NCBI GenBank assembly: GCA_045637505.1
Contig: JAZTZO010000046.1
Coordinates: 1-64,000, forward strand
DNA from: RGIG4079 sp045637505
GTDB taxonomy: Bacteria > Bacteroidota > Bacteroidia > Bacteroidales > Muribaculaceae
Length of the DNA stretch: 64,000 nucleotides
Direction: 5' to 3'
Shown here: piece by piece, positions 33,950-42,385 of the stretch
Position numbering within the stretch: position 1 is the first letter of the stretch
Layout of the letters: each line of letters starts with the position of its first letter
The notes under the pieces: model-generated
What the model was told of the DNA's origin: nothing
The model's database searches: none
Seen by the model: the letters and a program-made list of their open reading frames with translations, nothing else
Translations under genes and position numbers: made by a program

Positions 33950-34720
33950 CTAACAAATCTCTTGACAAAGCTGTTTGATAATTGGGAATAACTTATCGTA
34001 GATCTTGTTATAACAAGATTTATATTGAGGGTGATAGCAACTATACAGCAGTTGCGGCTTTTCTCCTTGTCGTCTCACTTCGCCAAGCATCGTAAAATGA
34101 GTTTCTTCATCCCAATCATCACGATAATTAGAACGAATATCGTCTCTAAAAACACCTTTTAGCACTCTTTCATAGTCTTTATTTGAAGAAGAACCTAATC
34201 CTACTGAAAATAATATTAAATTGGGAGAAAGTATATCTAATTGACGTCTTAAGAACTCCGTCAATTTTTGTTCTAATCTAGTATCAAATCTTTCTTCATA
34301 TCTCCACCCCAACAAAGCGACATTAGAAACAGCAATACCAACTTTACCTACACAATATTCATTTGGATTATCCCCTTCTCCTATACCTCTGATATTCTCG
34401 ACATGTCGCCAAAACGGAGCTTGAGATTCTCCTATCCAACCCCAACCATCTATCACAAATTTACGATAAAGGTTTGTAAGATCCACTACTGTTATTTCGG
34501 TTCTATCTTCAATCGTTTTTGAGAAATCTTCTTTGCCATCTCCCCAGCCAAACGTTTCTTTTCCAACAAGTAAAACCTTTAATTTTGCATTAATATATTC
34601 TTCACTCACATTAATAAGATAAGGGCAAGCATAATCGTTCCATGTTGATTCATCCAAAGATTTTAGACCTTTCCACCATGAGAGAATTTCTTCATTCAAC
34701 TGATTTAACTTATCATTCAT
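33950..34720 (-). CDS. Uncharacterised protein, possibly uracil-DNA-glycosylase-like fold
   Basis: I use ATG 34720 (MNDKLNQLNEE), giving 256 residues; the longer frame would begin with GTG at 34753. The protein is soluble and has three segments in the order seen in the UDG superfamily. LKVLLVGKETFGWG is a glycine-containing loop after a first strand, SPNLILFSVGLGSS a central strand and loop, and LYSCYHPQYKS looks like the HP(S/Q) motif before the last helix. No catalytic Asp or Asn can be assigned with confidence, so the fold call is tentative. Codon use is more AT-rich than the neighbouring pgeF and obgE. It sits at the end of their operon, 43 bases downstream of pgeF. Confidence 0.5.
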   Translation of the reverse strand: MNDKLNQLNEEILSWWKGLKSLDESTWNDYACPYLINVSEEYINAKLKVLLVGKETFGWGDGKEDFSKTIEDRTEITVVDLTNLYRKFVIDGWGWIGESQAPFWRHVENIRGIGEGDNPNEYCVGKVGIAVSNVALLGWRYEERFDTRLEQKLTEFLRRQLDILSPNLILFSVGLGSSSNKDYERVLKGVFRDDIRSNYRDDWDEETHFTMLGEVRRQGEKPQLLYSCYHPQYKSCYNKIYDKLFPIIKQLCQEIC

Positions 34721-34763
34721 ATTATCTTTATCAACTTTTTTCAACAAATACACTTATTTATCC

Positions 34764-35534
34764 TTATTGCATAGCCACGGTGAGGGTGCGGCCAGAGTTG
34801 ATGCCTAATCGTCGGGCAGAGAAAAATTTTTGTGGATTACAACGTGAGCAATCAGTTGGCAATGTAATGTTTTCATCACGAATGCCTATCTCAATAAGTG
34901 CTTGACGGCATGCCTGTGGCAGGTCGATATGTGGGCGTGGTTGATAGTGATTCAATATCACTTGCGATGAGTCAAATCCATTTTCAACGAATTGCGCCAC
35001 AACTTCTGGCCCTACCTCAAAACAATCACCGCATATACATGGCCCCATTGCAACTTTTATGTGCGAGAGCGAAGCGCCACATTCAATCATTCGTTCCACC
35101 GTTTTAGACGCAATTCGTCCCACCGTTCCTTTCCAGCCCGAGTGTGCCACTCCTATCACTTTATTCACTTCGTCGGCAAACAGTAATGGCACACAGTCGG
35201 CCGTGTTGATTGCTATCGCGACACCCGAGAGTGTTGTTACAAGGGCATCGATGTTCTCTAATCTTTGGGCATCGAATGGGATTGAATCAATGACTGCGAC
35301 ATTGAGCGAGTGTGTTTGGCGAGGTATAATCAAATTATCGCGACCAATGCCAAGCATGGCACACAACTGTTCACGACATTGCGTTACATGCCCTTGTGCA
35401 TCGCCTGTGTAGTGGCAAGCATTGAACCCGCTATAACTATCTCCTTCAACAACACAACCCCGACATGTGCTCATTGCAGTCACGCCGGGGGTTGTCATTA
35501 GGTTTATATAAGAGAGATTACTTTTGAGGCTCAT
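34764..35534 (-). CDS. pgeF: Peptidoglycan editing factor PgeF (YfiH, multicopper-polyphenol-oxidase fold)
   Basis: The 256-residue protein belongs to the YfiH/laccase-domain family. Characteristic motifs are LIIPRQTHSLNVAVID (first metal His region), IAINTADCVPLLFAD (conserved Asp-Cys), GVAHSGWKGTVGRIASKTV (second His) and a C-terminal DCSRCNPQKFFSARR. E. coli YfiH acts as a cytoplasmic editing amidase removing wrong amino acids from UDP-MurNAc-peptides; purine-nucleoside activities are also reported for the family. ATG 35534 lies inside obgE (17-base overlap), giving coupled translation; ATG 35498 is an alternative start. Confidence 0.92.
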   Translation of the reverse strand: MSLKSNLSYINLMTTPGVTAMSTCRGCVVEGDSYSGFNACHYTGDAQGHVTQCREQLCAMLGIGRDNLIIPRQTHSLNVAVIDSIPFDAQRLENIDALVTTLSGVAIAINTADCVPLLFADEVNKVIGVAHSGWKGTVGRIASKTVERMIECGASLSHIKVAMGPCICGDCFEVGPEVVAQFVENGFDSSQVILNHYQPRPHIDLPQACRQALIEIGIRDENITLPTDCSRCNPQKFFSARRLGINSGRTLTVAMQ

Positions 35535-36714
35535 CGTCTTCGTAATCTACCCAATCAAATTCAATATCTTCGCCCCAATCATCACCTTCATAGAAGAATT
35601 CTTCGTCCTCCTCTTCGACAGCCACGGGCTCATTTTCGAAGATAAACTCATCTTCTTCACGCACACGATGATGACCATCGAGACGGCGATGGGTGATTGT
35701 TGATGGCTCAATGCGATTGCTTTCGTCGGTGATAGCATTCCACAATAGGTCTTTGAGTTCGGTTATACCTTGACCTGTAACCGATGAAATAAATACATGA
35801 GGCACGCCTTCGGGGAGTTCTTTCTCCATTTCGGCCATTAGTTCCTCATCGAGCATATCGCTTTTTGAGATAGCAAGCACACGATGTTTGTCTTCCAACT
35901 CGGGGTTGAATTTCACGACCTCATCGAGGAGTATTTCATATTCGCGTTTGATATCGTCGGCATCAGCAGGTACCATAAACAGTAACACGGCATTGCGCTC
36001 GATGTGGCGAAGGAAGCGCAATCCGAGGCCTTTCCCTTCGCTTGCACCTTCGATAATACCAGGAATATCGGCCATAACAAACGAGCGATTGTCGCGATAT
36101 GACACGATGCCAAGTTGTGGCTCCATTGTGGTAAATGGATAGTCGGCAATCTTGGGACGAGCCGCCGAAACCGATGAAAGCAATGTTGACTTACCGGCAT
36201 TGGGGAACCCTACAAGACCCACATCGCCGAGCAATTTCAACTCCATAATCACAGTTCGCTCTATTGCTGGTTCGCCTGGTTGAGCATAACGAGGTGTTTG
36301 ATGTGTAGCGCTCTTAAAGTGCCAGTTGCCGAGACCACCACGACCACCACGAAGCAATTTTATCTCTTCATCGTGATCGACTACTTCGCAAAGGTATTCA
36401 CCTGTTTCGGCATCAAACACTACAGTGCCACATGGCACTTCGAGAATAACATCGTCGCCATCTTTACCAAAACTGCGACCACCCGAGCCACTTTGTCCGT
36501 TGCCAGCAAAAACATGTCGGCGATAACGCAATGGCAATAGTGTCCACATATTTTTATTCCCTTTGAGTATGATGTGACCCCCACGGCCACCGTCACCCCC
36601 GTCGGGACCTCCCTTGGGGACATATTTAGCGCGATAGAAGTGTCGAGAGCCGGCTCCACCTTTTCCAGAGCGGCAAAGTATCTTTACATAATCAATAAAA
36701 TTTGAATCTGCCAT
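35518..36714 (-). CDS. obgE: GTPase Obg (CgtA)
   Basis: The 398-residue GTPase is involved in late 50S ribosome assembly and stress control. The N-terminal glycine-rich Obg fold (about 1-158) contains KGGPDGGDGGRGGHIIL. The G domain has Walker A GFPNAGKSTLL, switch/G3 DIPGIIEGASEGKGLG and G4 AISKSD (NKxD variant). The C-terminal extension is very acidic (DDWGEDIEFDWVDYEDDE), as is common in Bacteroidetes Obg. It lies 18 bases downstream of the PtmE-like gene and overlaps pgeF. Confidence 0.96.
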   Translation of the reverse strand: MADSNFIDYVKILCRSGKGGAGSRHFYRAKYVPKGGPDGGDGGRGGHIILKGNKNMWTLLPLRYRRHVFAGNGQSGSGGRSFGKDGDDVILEVPCGTVVFDAETGEYLCEVVDHDEEIKLLRGGRGGLGNWHFKSATHQTPRYAQPGEPAIERTVIMELKLLGDVGLVGFPNAGKSTLLSSVSAARPKIADYPFTTMEPQLGIVSYRDNRSFVMADIPGIIEGASEGKGLGLRFLRHIERNAVLLFMVPADADDIKREYEILLDEVVKFNPELEDKHRVLAISKSDMLDEELMAEMEKELPEGVPHVFISSVTGQGITELKDLLWNAITDESNRIEPSTITHRRLDGHHRVREEDEFIFENEPVAVEEEDEEFFYEGDDWGEDIEFDWVDYEDDEPQK

Positions 36715-36732
36715 AGTAAATAGATGTTTTTC

Positions 36733-37785
36733 TTATTTAATTAAATCATTATGGTGGCGCATGAGATCTTGGGCCTGTTTGAAGTCGTTTGGCGAGCCCA
36801 CATCAATCCATGTGCCGTTTATTGGATAATAAACTACCTTCAACCCGTTATTAATAGCCTGCTCTATTAAATCAGTTGCATCGGTGCGACTGTCACTTGG
36901 CACGGTATTAAGCAACTTATTGGAGAAGATATAGATGCCGGCGTTGGCATAATAAGAGTATGAAGGTTTTTCTTCTATTCCTTTCACTTGCGCGCCATCG
37001 GTGGTCAATATCGCATAAGGCACCGATACGACATAGGGTATTGCAGCGATAGTAACATCGGCTTGCTCCTCAATGTGGCGCATATACATTTCTTCAAATG
37101 AGATTGTTGTCAATAGGTCGGAGTTCATCACCAGCGTGTTGCCCTCTTCACTTCGCGACACGAGCGATGCTGCTCCAATGGTACCCAATGGAAGCGTTTC
37201 AGTCACGCATTTTACATTGACTCCTGCCACAGGGGTTGAGAAATGGGCATGAATTTGGTCGGCAAGGTAACGCGTGGTTACTGTTATATCATCAATCCCC
37301 ACCGAGGCCAACGCTTCAATGTTATAGTCGATGATGGCCTTGCCCCCTATCTCGAGCAATGGTTTGGGAGTGTTTAATGTCAATGGGCGCAATCGTTCAC
37401 CTTTCCCACCAGCCATGAGGATAGCGCTCAATGGAAGTACGGCTTTAGTTTTAGTGAGGTCATAGACGGTTTTAATGGTGCCGTCATCGTTGAGATGAGG
37501 CAATATCCCCACCCCATTAATGCGACAGTTGCGCATCATCACCACATCGACTTCCTTGGTTTTAATGGCTTTAAAATTGCGATGCATAGCCTCTTTAACT
37601 TGAGCATTGAGCGATACGCCTCCCAACAAGGCTCGACGCACATCGCCATCGGTCAATGTGCCGGTCATCACATCACATTCATTTGTAACGAGCAATACCA
37701 TCTGCTTGCCCGACAACAAATTTAATTGATGCAAGGCTTCGAGCAATGTAGCATTCTCTTTTATCACATATTGATTCATAGCCAT
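36733..37785 (-). CDS. CBS-domain sugar-1-phosphate nucleotidyltransferase (PtmE-like)
   Basis: The 350-residue protein has two N-terminal CBS motifs (about 1-115; NECDVMTGTLTDGDVRRAL) followed by a nucleotidyltransferase of the RfbA/GlmU type. LPLSAILMAGGKGERLRPLT is the nucleotide-binding loop, then TPKPLLEIGGKAIIDYNIE, and VMNSDLLTTISF carries the catalytic Asp. This arrangement is that of Campylobacter PtmE, which makes GDP-GlcN for legionaminic acid synthesis. It follows NeuA- and NeuC-like genes: its ATG is directly next to the NeuA stop codon, so the three are surely one operon. The nucleotide and sugar used here are inferred only. Confidence 0.82.
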   Translation of the reverse strand: MAMNQYVIKENATLLEALHQLNLLSGKQMVLLVTNECDVMTGTLTDGDVRRALLGGVSLNAQVKEAMHRNFKAIKTKEVDVVMMRNCRINGVGILPHLNDDGTIKTVYDLTKTKAVLPLSAILMAGGKGERLRPLTLNTPKPLLEIGGKAIIDYNIEALASVGIDDITVTTRYLADQIHAHFSTPVAGVNVKCVTETLPLGTIGAASLVSRSEEGNTLVMNSDLLTTISFEEMYMRHIEEQADVTIAAIPYVVSVPYAILTTDGAQVKGIEEKPSYSYYANAGIYIFSNKLLNTVPSDSRTDATDLIEQAINNGLKVVYYPINGTWIDVGSPNDFKQAQDLMRHHNDLIK

Positions 37786-38487
37786 TTATTTTTTTGACAA
37801 TTCGTTCATTACTACTTCGGCAATAGCCCAATCCATAGGAGTATCGAGGTCGATGCTGCGTTCACGAGGCATTTCACATGGGACTTTGCGAGTGAACTCG
37901 CCCATCGTCATTACACGAAGTGATTGTGGATTAATCACATATACAGCGCCGTTGTATTCCCACACTCGTGGAGCATCTTGACGGCGAGTGATGTTGCCGT
38001 CGCCTTTGCACACATGCAAGTAGCCTGTTGTGGCATCGGTTTCAAAGCAGTTATAATAGGGATTAGCGTTAGCCTCAACCACACTCACTACCATATCTAC
38101 TTGTGAAGAATATAACTTGAGTGCATTTTCCACATCTTCGGCTGTGCGTAATGGCGATGTGGGTTGCAACAACACTACATTATCATATTCAATCCCCATT
38201 GCATCGGCATAGTCCATTGCATCGAGTATCACCTCGCGCGAGCCGGCTGTGTCGGTTGCAAGATGTGCCGGACGCATATACGGTATAGGCAAACCTGTTT
38301 CGCGTGCCACTTGAGCAATTTCTTCGTCGTCGGTGGTAACGATGATATGATTATCGTCGGCAAGCGCTCGAGCCACCGCTATCGAATAGTGTATGAGCGG
38401 TGTGCCCGCAAGAGGTTTTATATTCTTGCGAGGTATGCCTTTGCTTCCACCACGCGCAGGGATTATATATAGCGATTTATATTTCAT
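37786..38487 (-). CDS. Acylneuraminate cytidylyltransferase (NeuA/LegF-like)
   Basis: The 233-residue CMP-sugar synthetase activates a nine-carbon acid (sialic, legionaminic or similar) with CTP. It shows the N-terminal motif IPARGGSKGIPRKNIKPLAG, LQPTSPLRTAEDVENAL in mid-protein, and the late AVYVINPQSL and ERSIDLDTPMDW segments of this family. It overlaps the upstream NeuC-like gene by 4 bases (ATGA) and abuts the PtmE-like gene. The synthase NeuB is missing from the window. Confidence 0.9.
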   Translation of the reverse strand: MKYKSLYIIPARGGSKGIPRKNIKPLAGTPLIHYSIAVARALADDNHIIVTTDDEEIAQVARETGLPIPYMRPAHLATDTAGSREVILDAMDYADAMGIEYDNVVLLQPTSPLRTAEDVENALKLYSSQVDMVVSVVEANANPYYNCFETDATTGYLHVCKGDGNITRRQDAPRVWEYNGAVYVINPQSLRVMTMGEFTRKVPCEMPRERSIDLDTPMDWAIAEVVMNELSKK

Positions 38488-39650
38488 TTCAGGTCGTAGA
38501 ATGATTTTCGTTTTAATGATTCCAATGGTGTTGTTGCTATTGCTTCAACTATTAGTTGCAATGTATTATCCTTGCAATATGGGTTAGAGGCTTTTTGCGC
38601 CTTCGCTCTACCCTCTTGACTCAATGCCAATTTTATCGCATCAACAATGCTTGCGCTATCATCTCCACAATGAATTACCGACTCGCTTGCCATGCGACCT
38701 TGCTGACGCATACCTATGTTTACTGTGGGAATGTGCATCGATGGCACTTCGATGATGCCACTTGATGAATTGCCCACTACTGCGCCCACATAGTGCAATG
38801 CCGATATATAACGCAATAATCCAAGCGATGGTTTAATCATCACTCGTCCTTTGTTATTAGATGCATATGCCTCAATCATGTCAATAATCACACGGCCTTG
38901 TGCATCGTTATTGGGGTATGTGATAATCACTTTATTATCGGGGAATGCGTCGAGTGCATCGAGCAATGCTTGGCAACGCAATGCCACATCTTCATCATCG
39001 AGAGTTGCTGGATGATATGTTACAAGCAACGTACCTGGTGTTATCTCAAAATTGAGAGATTCATTTAATTCAGCGAGGCTCATGGGCTCAATGTGTGCCA
39101 CATTATATACCCCTATGGCTCCGGTATTAATAACTCGGTCGGGGGTTTCGCCCATTTGGATTACTCGATTACGATATTCTTCGGTCGCAGTGAGATGCAA
39201 CGACGATAATTTTGTAATAGCGTGGCGTATGCTGTCATCGATAGCCCCCTCTGAAATTTCACCTCCATGAAGGTGTACGATGGGTATGCGCATCACAGTA
39301 GCAGCACTTGCCACCGATAGCATTTCATATCGATCGCCCAATATCACTATCAAGTCGGGAGTAAGTTGAGCAAACGCATTTGCCATTCCGTCAAGGCATT
39401 TTGCCATTGCCTTCACGGTTGAGGTGGTTGAATCATCATCGGCCATCATTGGCACTCTGACATCAACCTCAAAACCTTGAGCGAGAATATCGTCGATGGT
39501 GTGTCCATAGCGAGGGTCGAGATGCATATTGGTTGCAACTATCTGCAATTCAATATCATCACGCATGCGAAGTTGTTGAGCAATGCCACTCAACAAACCC
39601 CACTCGGCACGAGTGCCAGTTACGATACACACTTTGCGTTTGTTATCCAT
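38484..39650 (-). CDS. UDP-N-acetylglucosamine 2-epimerase, hydrolysing (NeuC/LegG-like)
   Basis: 388 residues from ATG 39650; the longer frame to 39782 starts with GTG and crosses the promoter at 39700-39707. Motifs are VCIVTGTRAEWGLLSGIA at the N-terminus, LIVILGDRYEMLSVASAAT, HLHGGEISEGAIDDSIRHA and VVGNSSSGIIEVPSM, all characteristic of hydrolysing NeuC/LegG epimerases. These release ManNAc, or a diacetamido relative, from the UDP sugar. It is first in an operon with the NeuA-like and PtmE-like genes, obgE and pgeF, and commits precursors to nonulosonic acid synthesis. Confidence 0.9.
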   Translation of the reverse strand: MDNKRKVCIVTGTRAEWGLLSGIAQQLRMRDDIELQIVATNMHLDPRYGHTIDDILAQGFEVDVRVPMMADDDSTTSTVKAMAKCLDGMANAFAQLTPDLIVILGDRYEMLSVASAATVMRIPIVHLHGGEISEGAIDDSIRHAITKLSSLHLTATEEYRNRVIQMGETPDRVINTGAIGVYNVAHIEPMSLAELNESLNFEITPGTLLVTYHPATLDDEDVALRCQALLDALDAFPDNKVIITYPNNDAQGRVIIDMIEAYASNNKGRVMIKPSLGLLRYISALHYVGAVVGNSSSGIIEVPSMHIPTVNIGMRQQGRMASESVIHCGDDSASIVDAIKLALSQEGRAKAQKASNPYCKDNTLQLIVEAIATTPLESLKRKSFYDLK

Positions 39651-39699
39651 TTTCAATCGTTTATAATAGGATTCAATACTCCACAATTTATCTAATTTA

Positions 39700-39707
39700 C
39701 AAAAATA
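39700..39707 (-). promoter_or_regulatory. Promoter -7 element of the NeuC-like operon
   Basis: Reads TATTTTTG on the minus strand, 50 bases upstream of ATG 39650. Confidence 0.55.
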
Positions 39708-39813
39708 CGAAAATTCCCTCCAACTCTTGCCTTTTGACTCCACTTTTTTACTACGGCACTCGCAATATCGCACATTTTGCACCTTCTTTTAACTCTCAAA
39801 GGCTAAAATACAC

Positions 39814-39856
39814 AAAAGATAAAGGCGTTGCCTCATTGACAACACCTTTATCTTTT
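39814..39856. terminator. Terminator downstream of the small lipoprotein gene
   Basis: 17-base arms (39814-39830 and 39840-39856) pair with one G-T wobble. It follows the minus-strand lipoprotein gene, with TTTTGTG after the hairpin on that strand. Confidence 0.75.
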
Positions 39857-39873
39857 ATGAATCTATATTATTT

Positions 39874-40374
39874 TTATTTTACTCTAAAATATATTTCGCT
39901 ACTTGCAGTGGGCGATTTTGAAATAATCGCTTTCTCATTGGCATAAGCACATTTTATCCCATGTGTTTCATCTTGTTCGTGTGCTTTTTTCAACTCGGCA
40001 TTAGCATGATTAATCTTCGTTGCCATATCGTTATAGAACGCCACATTGAGTTCGGCATCATCACAAACAACACTTATAGAGTCGGTAGCATAGGCCATTT
40101 CAAGGCAACTATCGTTTACCTGCCACATGCCGCTAACCACAACCTTTGCGATGGTATCGGTATTTGATAAATTTACATAGGTGAGTTTACGCACAAAAGT
40201 GTTTTCATCGACCAATGTCAATGTATCAAACATATCATAAATGCCCACAGCATCAACCTCCTCTTGACACGCATTGCTCCACACTCCCACAAATTGTGAT
40301 TCATCGTGAGAATTACACGACAAAAGCGTGGCACACACCACAAGCGATAATGCAATATTTTTAAACAATTTCAT
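39874..40374 (-). CDS. Small lipoprotein, lipocalin-like
   Basis: The 166-residue lipoprotein has a signal ending in the lipobox LLSC (Cys20). The mature part is short and beta-rich, with FVGVWSNACQEEVDA near the start and a GMWQVNDSCLEMAY strand pair. This G-x-W pattern is often seen in lipocalin-like proteins of Bacteroidetes. I cannot assign a function. It begins 24 bases after the ychF stop and is probably co-transcribed with it. Confidence 0.7.
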   Translation of the reverse strand: MKLFKNIALSLVVCATLLSCNSHDESQFVGVWSNACQEEVDAVGIYDMFDTLTLVDENTFVRKLTYVNLSNTDTIAKVVVSGMWQVNDSCLEMAYATDSISVVCDDAELNVAFYNDMATKINHANAELKKAHEQDETHGIKCAYANEKAIISKSPTASSEIYFRVK

Positions 40375-40398
40375 TGGGCAACTACAAGCCTCTATATA

Positions 40399-41502
40399 TT
40401 ACACATTAAAGCGGAAGTGCATAATGTCGCCATCTTGCACCACATATTCTTTACCTTCAACATTCATCTTACCGGCTTCTTTCACAGCAGCTTCGCTTCC
40501 GAGTGATACGAAATCTTCATATTTGATAACTTCGGCACGAATAAAACCTTTTTCAAAGTCGGTGTGAATAATACCAGCACATTGAGGAGCTTTGCTACCA
40601 CGAAGGAATGTCCATGCACGCACCTCAACAACGCCTGCTGTAAAGTATGTTTGAAGATTGAGCAATGCATATGCAGCACGAATCAAACGAGCTACGCCCG
40701 ATTCTTCAAGGCCTATTTCAGCGAGGAACTCTTGGCGTTCTTCCCAAGTGTCAAGTTCTGCAATTTCGCTTTCTGTTTGCGCTGCAACGATAAGGATTTG
40801 AGCATTTTCGTTTTTTACTGCTTCGCGCACAGCATCAACATATTTATTCCCGTTTACAGCCGAAGCCTCATCTACATTACACACATACATTACTGGCTTA
40901 TTGGTCAACAAAAACAACTCTCGAGCAAATTTTTGTTCATCAACTGTTTCAAATTGCACCGAGCGAGCAGGCAATCCTTGGTCGAGAGCTTCTTTATATT
41001 GCTTCAACACTTCATATTGCATTTTAGCAACTTTATCACCACCAGTTTGTGCTTGTTTTTGAGTGCGAGCAATACGAGCCTCTACAGTCTCAAGGTCTTT
41101 AAGTTGCAACTCATAGTCGATAATTTCTTTATCACGCACTGGGTCAACTGTTCCGTCAACGTGGGTAATATTGTCATCATCAAAGCAACGCAACACGTGA
41201 AGAATAGCATCAGTTTCACGAATATTTGCAAGGAATTTATTACCGAGACCTTCACCTTTTGATGCACCTTTCACAAGACCTGCAATATCCACGATTTCGA
41301 CTGTTGCAGGAACTACATTTTGAGGATTAACAATCTCTACAAGTTTATTAAGACGATTGTCGGGAACTGTGATTACCCCCACATTAGGTTCGATTGTGCA
41401 GAAAGGGAAGTTTGCCGACTGCGCTTTAGCGTTTGATAGACAATTAAAAAGAGTTGACTTGCCCACATTAGGAAGCCCTACGATACCACATTGAAGTGCC
41501 AT
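40399..41502 (-). CDS. ychF: Redox-regulated ATPase/GTPase YchF
   Basis: The 367-residue OBG-family P-loop protein hydrolyses ATP in preference to GTP and associates with ribosomes. It has Walker A GLPNVGKSTLF, DIAGLVKGASKGEGLGNKF (G3 and switch region), YVCNVDE in place of the NKxD motif (the YchF hallmark), and a C-terminal TGS-like domain ending GKEYVVQDGDIMHFRFNV. The length is typical (363-370). It has a minus-strand promoter at 41542-41549 and is followed by the small lipoprotein. Confidence 0.96.
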   Translation of the reverse strand: MALQCGIVGLPNVGKSTLFNCLSNAKAQSANFPFCTIEPNVGVITVPDNRLNKLVEIVNPQNVVPATVEIVDIAGLVKGASKGEGLGNKFLANIRETDAILHVLRCFDDDNITHVDGTVDPVRDKEIIDYELQLKDLETVEARIARTQKQAQTGGDKVAKMQYEVLKQYKEALDQGLPARSVQFETVDEQKFARELFLLTNKPVMYVCNVDEASAVNGNKYVDAVREAVKNENAQILIVAAQTESEIAELDTWEERQEFLAEIGLEESGVARLIRAAYALLNLQTYFTAGVVEVRAWTFLRGSKAPQCAGIIHTDFEKGFIRAEVIKYEDFVSLGSEAAVKEAGKMNVEGKEYVVQDGDIMHFRFNV

Positions 41503-41541
41503 TTATTATATCTTTATTTGTTATTAATCAATTTTATAGTG

Positions 41542-41549
41542 CAAAGATA
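41542..41549 (-). promoter_or_regulatory. Promoter -7 element of ychF
   Basis: TATCTTTG on the minus strand, 40 bases upstream of the ATG at 41502. Confidence 0.65.
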
Positions 41550-41625
41550 CGAATAAATATTGGCATTTACCACATATGCACTATAGTTGAATATGAAAAT
41601 CAAGTGCTCATGAAGGTCTTACTTG

Positions 41626-42267
41626 CTACTTTGTGCGAACTATTGCATCGGATTTGCTAATAAATAATGCATCGTGGGCCGATGACAAGATATAATGAGA
41701 TGAGTTTTCGGTAAAATCATCGGCAATAATAGTTCCTTGCTTAACTGTGGTAAATAATACATATGGAACGCCTTCCTCATAACTTTCTACATAGATGGGA
41801 GTATTATGCTTGTTGGCAATGAGCATTTTCGCCCCGTGTCCACTATACCAATTTTGCTCTCCCACATATTTACTATAGCACCAGCCTGTAACATCACCGA
41901 CACTCACTAAAGTCCATTTTCCCTCTTGGCCTCGCTTTACTCCACTTCCAATGCCGTGATTAAACATCAATAGTTCTCCAAGGATTGGCGATGAAGACGA
42001 TTGCGATTGTCGTATATTAACAAAGCCATCGTCGGACGTAGCATAGACTAATGTAAATATTTCTTGTGAAGCCGAAGATGATGTAGCAATTTGACTATTT
42101 TGTTTTGTTTCATCTAACTTTTTCTCCATTTGCGCCAATGCATTTTGCAACGAATCAATGCGTTCTTTGTCCTTGTTCCCGTCTAACTTTCCTCTGAAAT
42201 ATTCTGTCACATTGCCACATGATGCCATCAAAATGGATGTTATTGTTATCAATAAAATCTTTTTCAT
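41626..42267 (-). CDS. SH3-domain lipoprotein
   Basis: 213 residues from ATG 42267, which opens a lipoprotein signal (MKKILLITITSILMASC). The promoter at 42295-42302 supports this start over the upstream frame. A short coiled-coil segment (RIDSLQNALAQMEKKLDE) leads into a bacterial SH3 domain: DDGFVNIRQSQSSSSPILGE, WTLVSVGDVTGWCYSKYV. The N-I-R-x-x-x-S-x-S-x-x-x-G pattern is typical. Such domains usually bind peptidoglycan or other cell-envelope ligands. It stands alone. Confidence 0.8.
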   Translation of the reverse strand: MKKILLITITSILMASCGNVTEYFRGKLDGNKDKERIDSLQNALAQMEKKLDETKQNSQIATSSSASQEIFTLVYATSDDGFVNIRQSQSSSSPILGELLMFNHGIGSGVKRGQEGKWTLVSVGDVTGWCYSKYVGEQNWYSGHGAKMLIANKHNTPIYVESYEEGVPYVLFTTVKQGTIIADDFTENSSHYILSSAHDALFISKSDAIVRTK

Positions 42268-42294
42268 AATTAAGCCATAAATCTTTAACACTCA

Positions 42295-42302
42295 CAAATA
42301 TA
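42295..42302 (-). promoter_or_regulatory. Promoter -7 element of the SH3 lipoprotein gene
   Basis: TATATTTG on the minus strand, 28 bases upstream of ATG 42267. Confidence 0.55.
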
Positions 42303-42324
42303 ACACATTCCTCATAAAAAACAA

Positions 42325-42355
42325 AACTCAATCGCACATTTAATGCGATTGAGTT
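42325..42355 (-). terminator. Terminator of the arginine operon
   Basis: AAACTCAATCGCA and its perfect complement (42343-42355) form a 13-bp stem about 30 bases past the argC stop. On the minus strand it is followed by a T-rich run. Confidence 0.8.
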
Positions 42356-42385
42356 TCAATATAGCAGTATTATATTATAATATCG

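Noticed and set aside
39651..39782. Upstream extension of the NeuC-like gene
   Set aside because: It would begin with GTG and contains the promoter -7 element at 39700-39707; homologues start at the VCIVTGTRAE strand.
40564..41262. 232-residue open frame opposite ychF
   Set aside because: Antisense shadow with Cys/Phe/Ser-rich translation and no domain.
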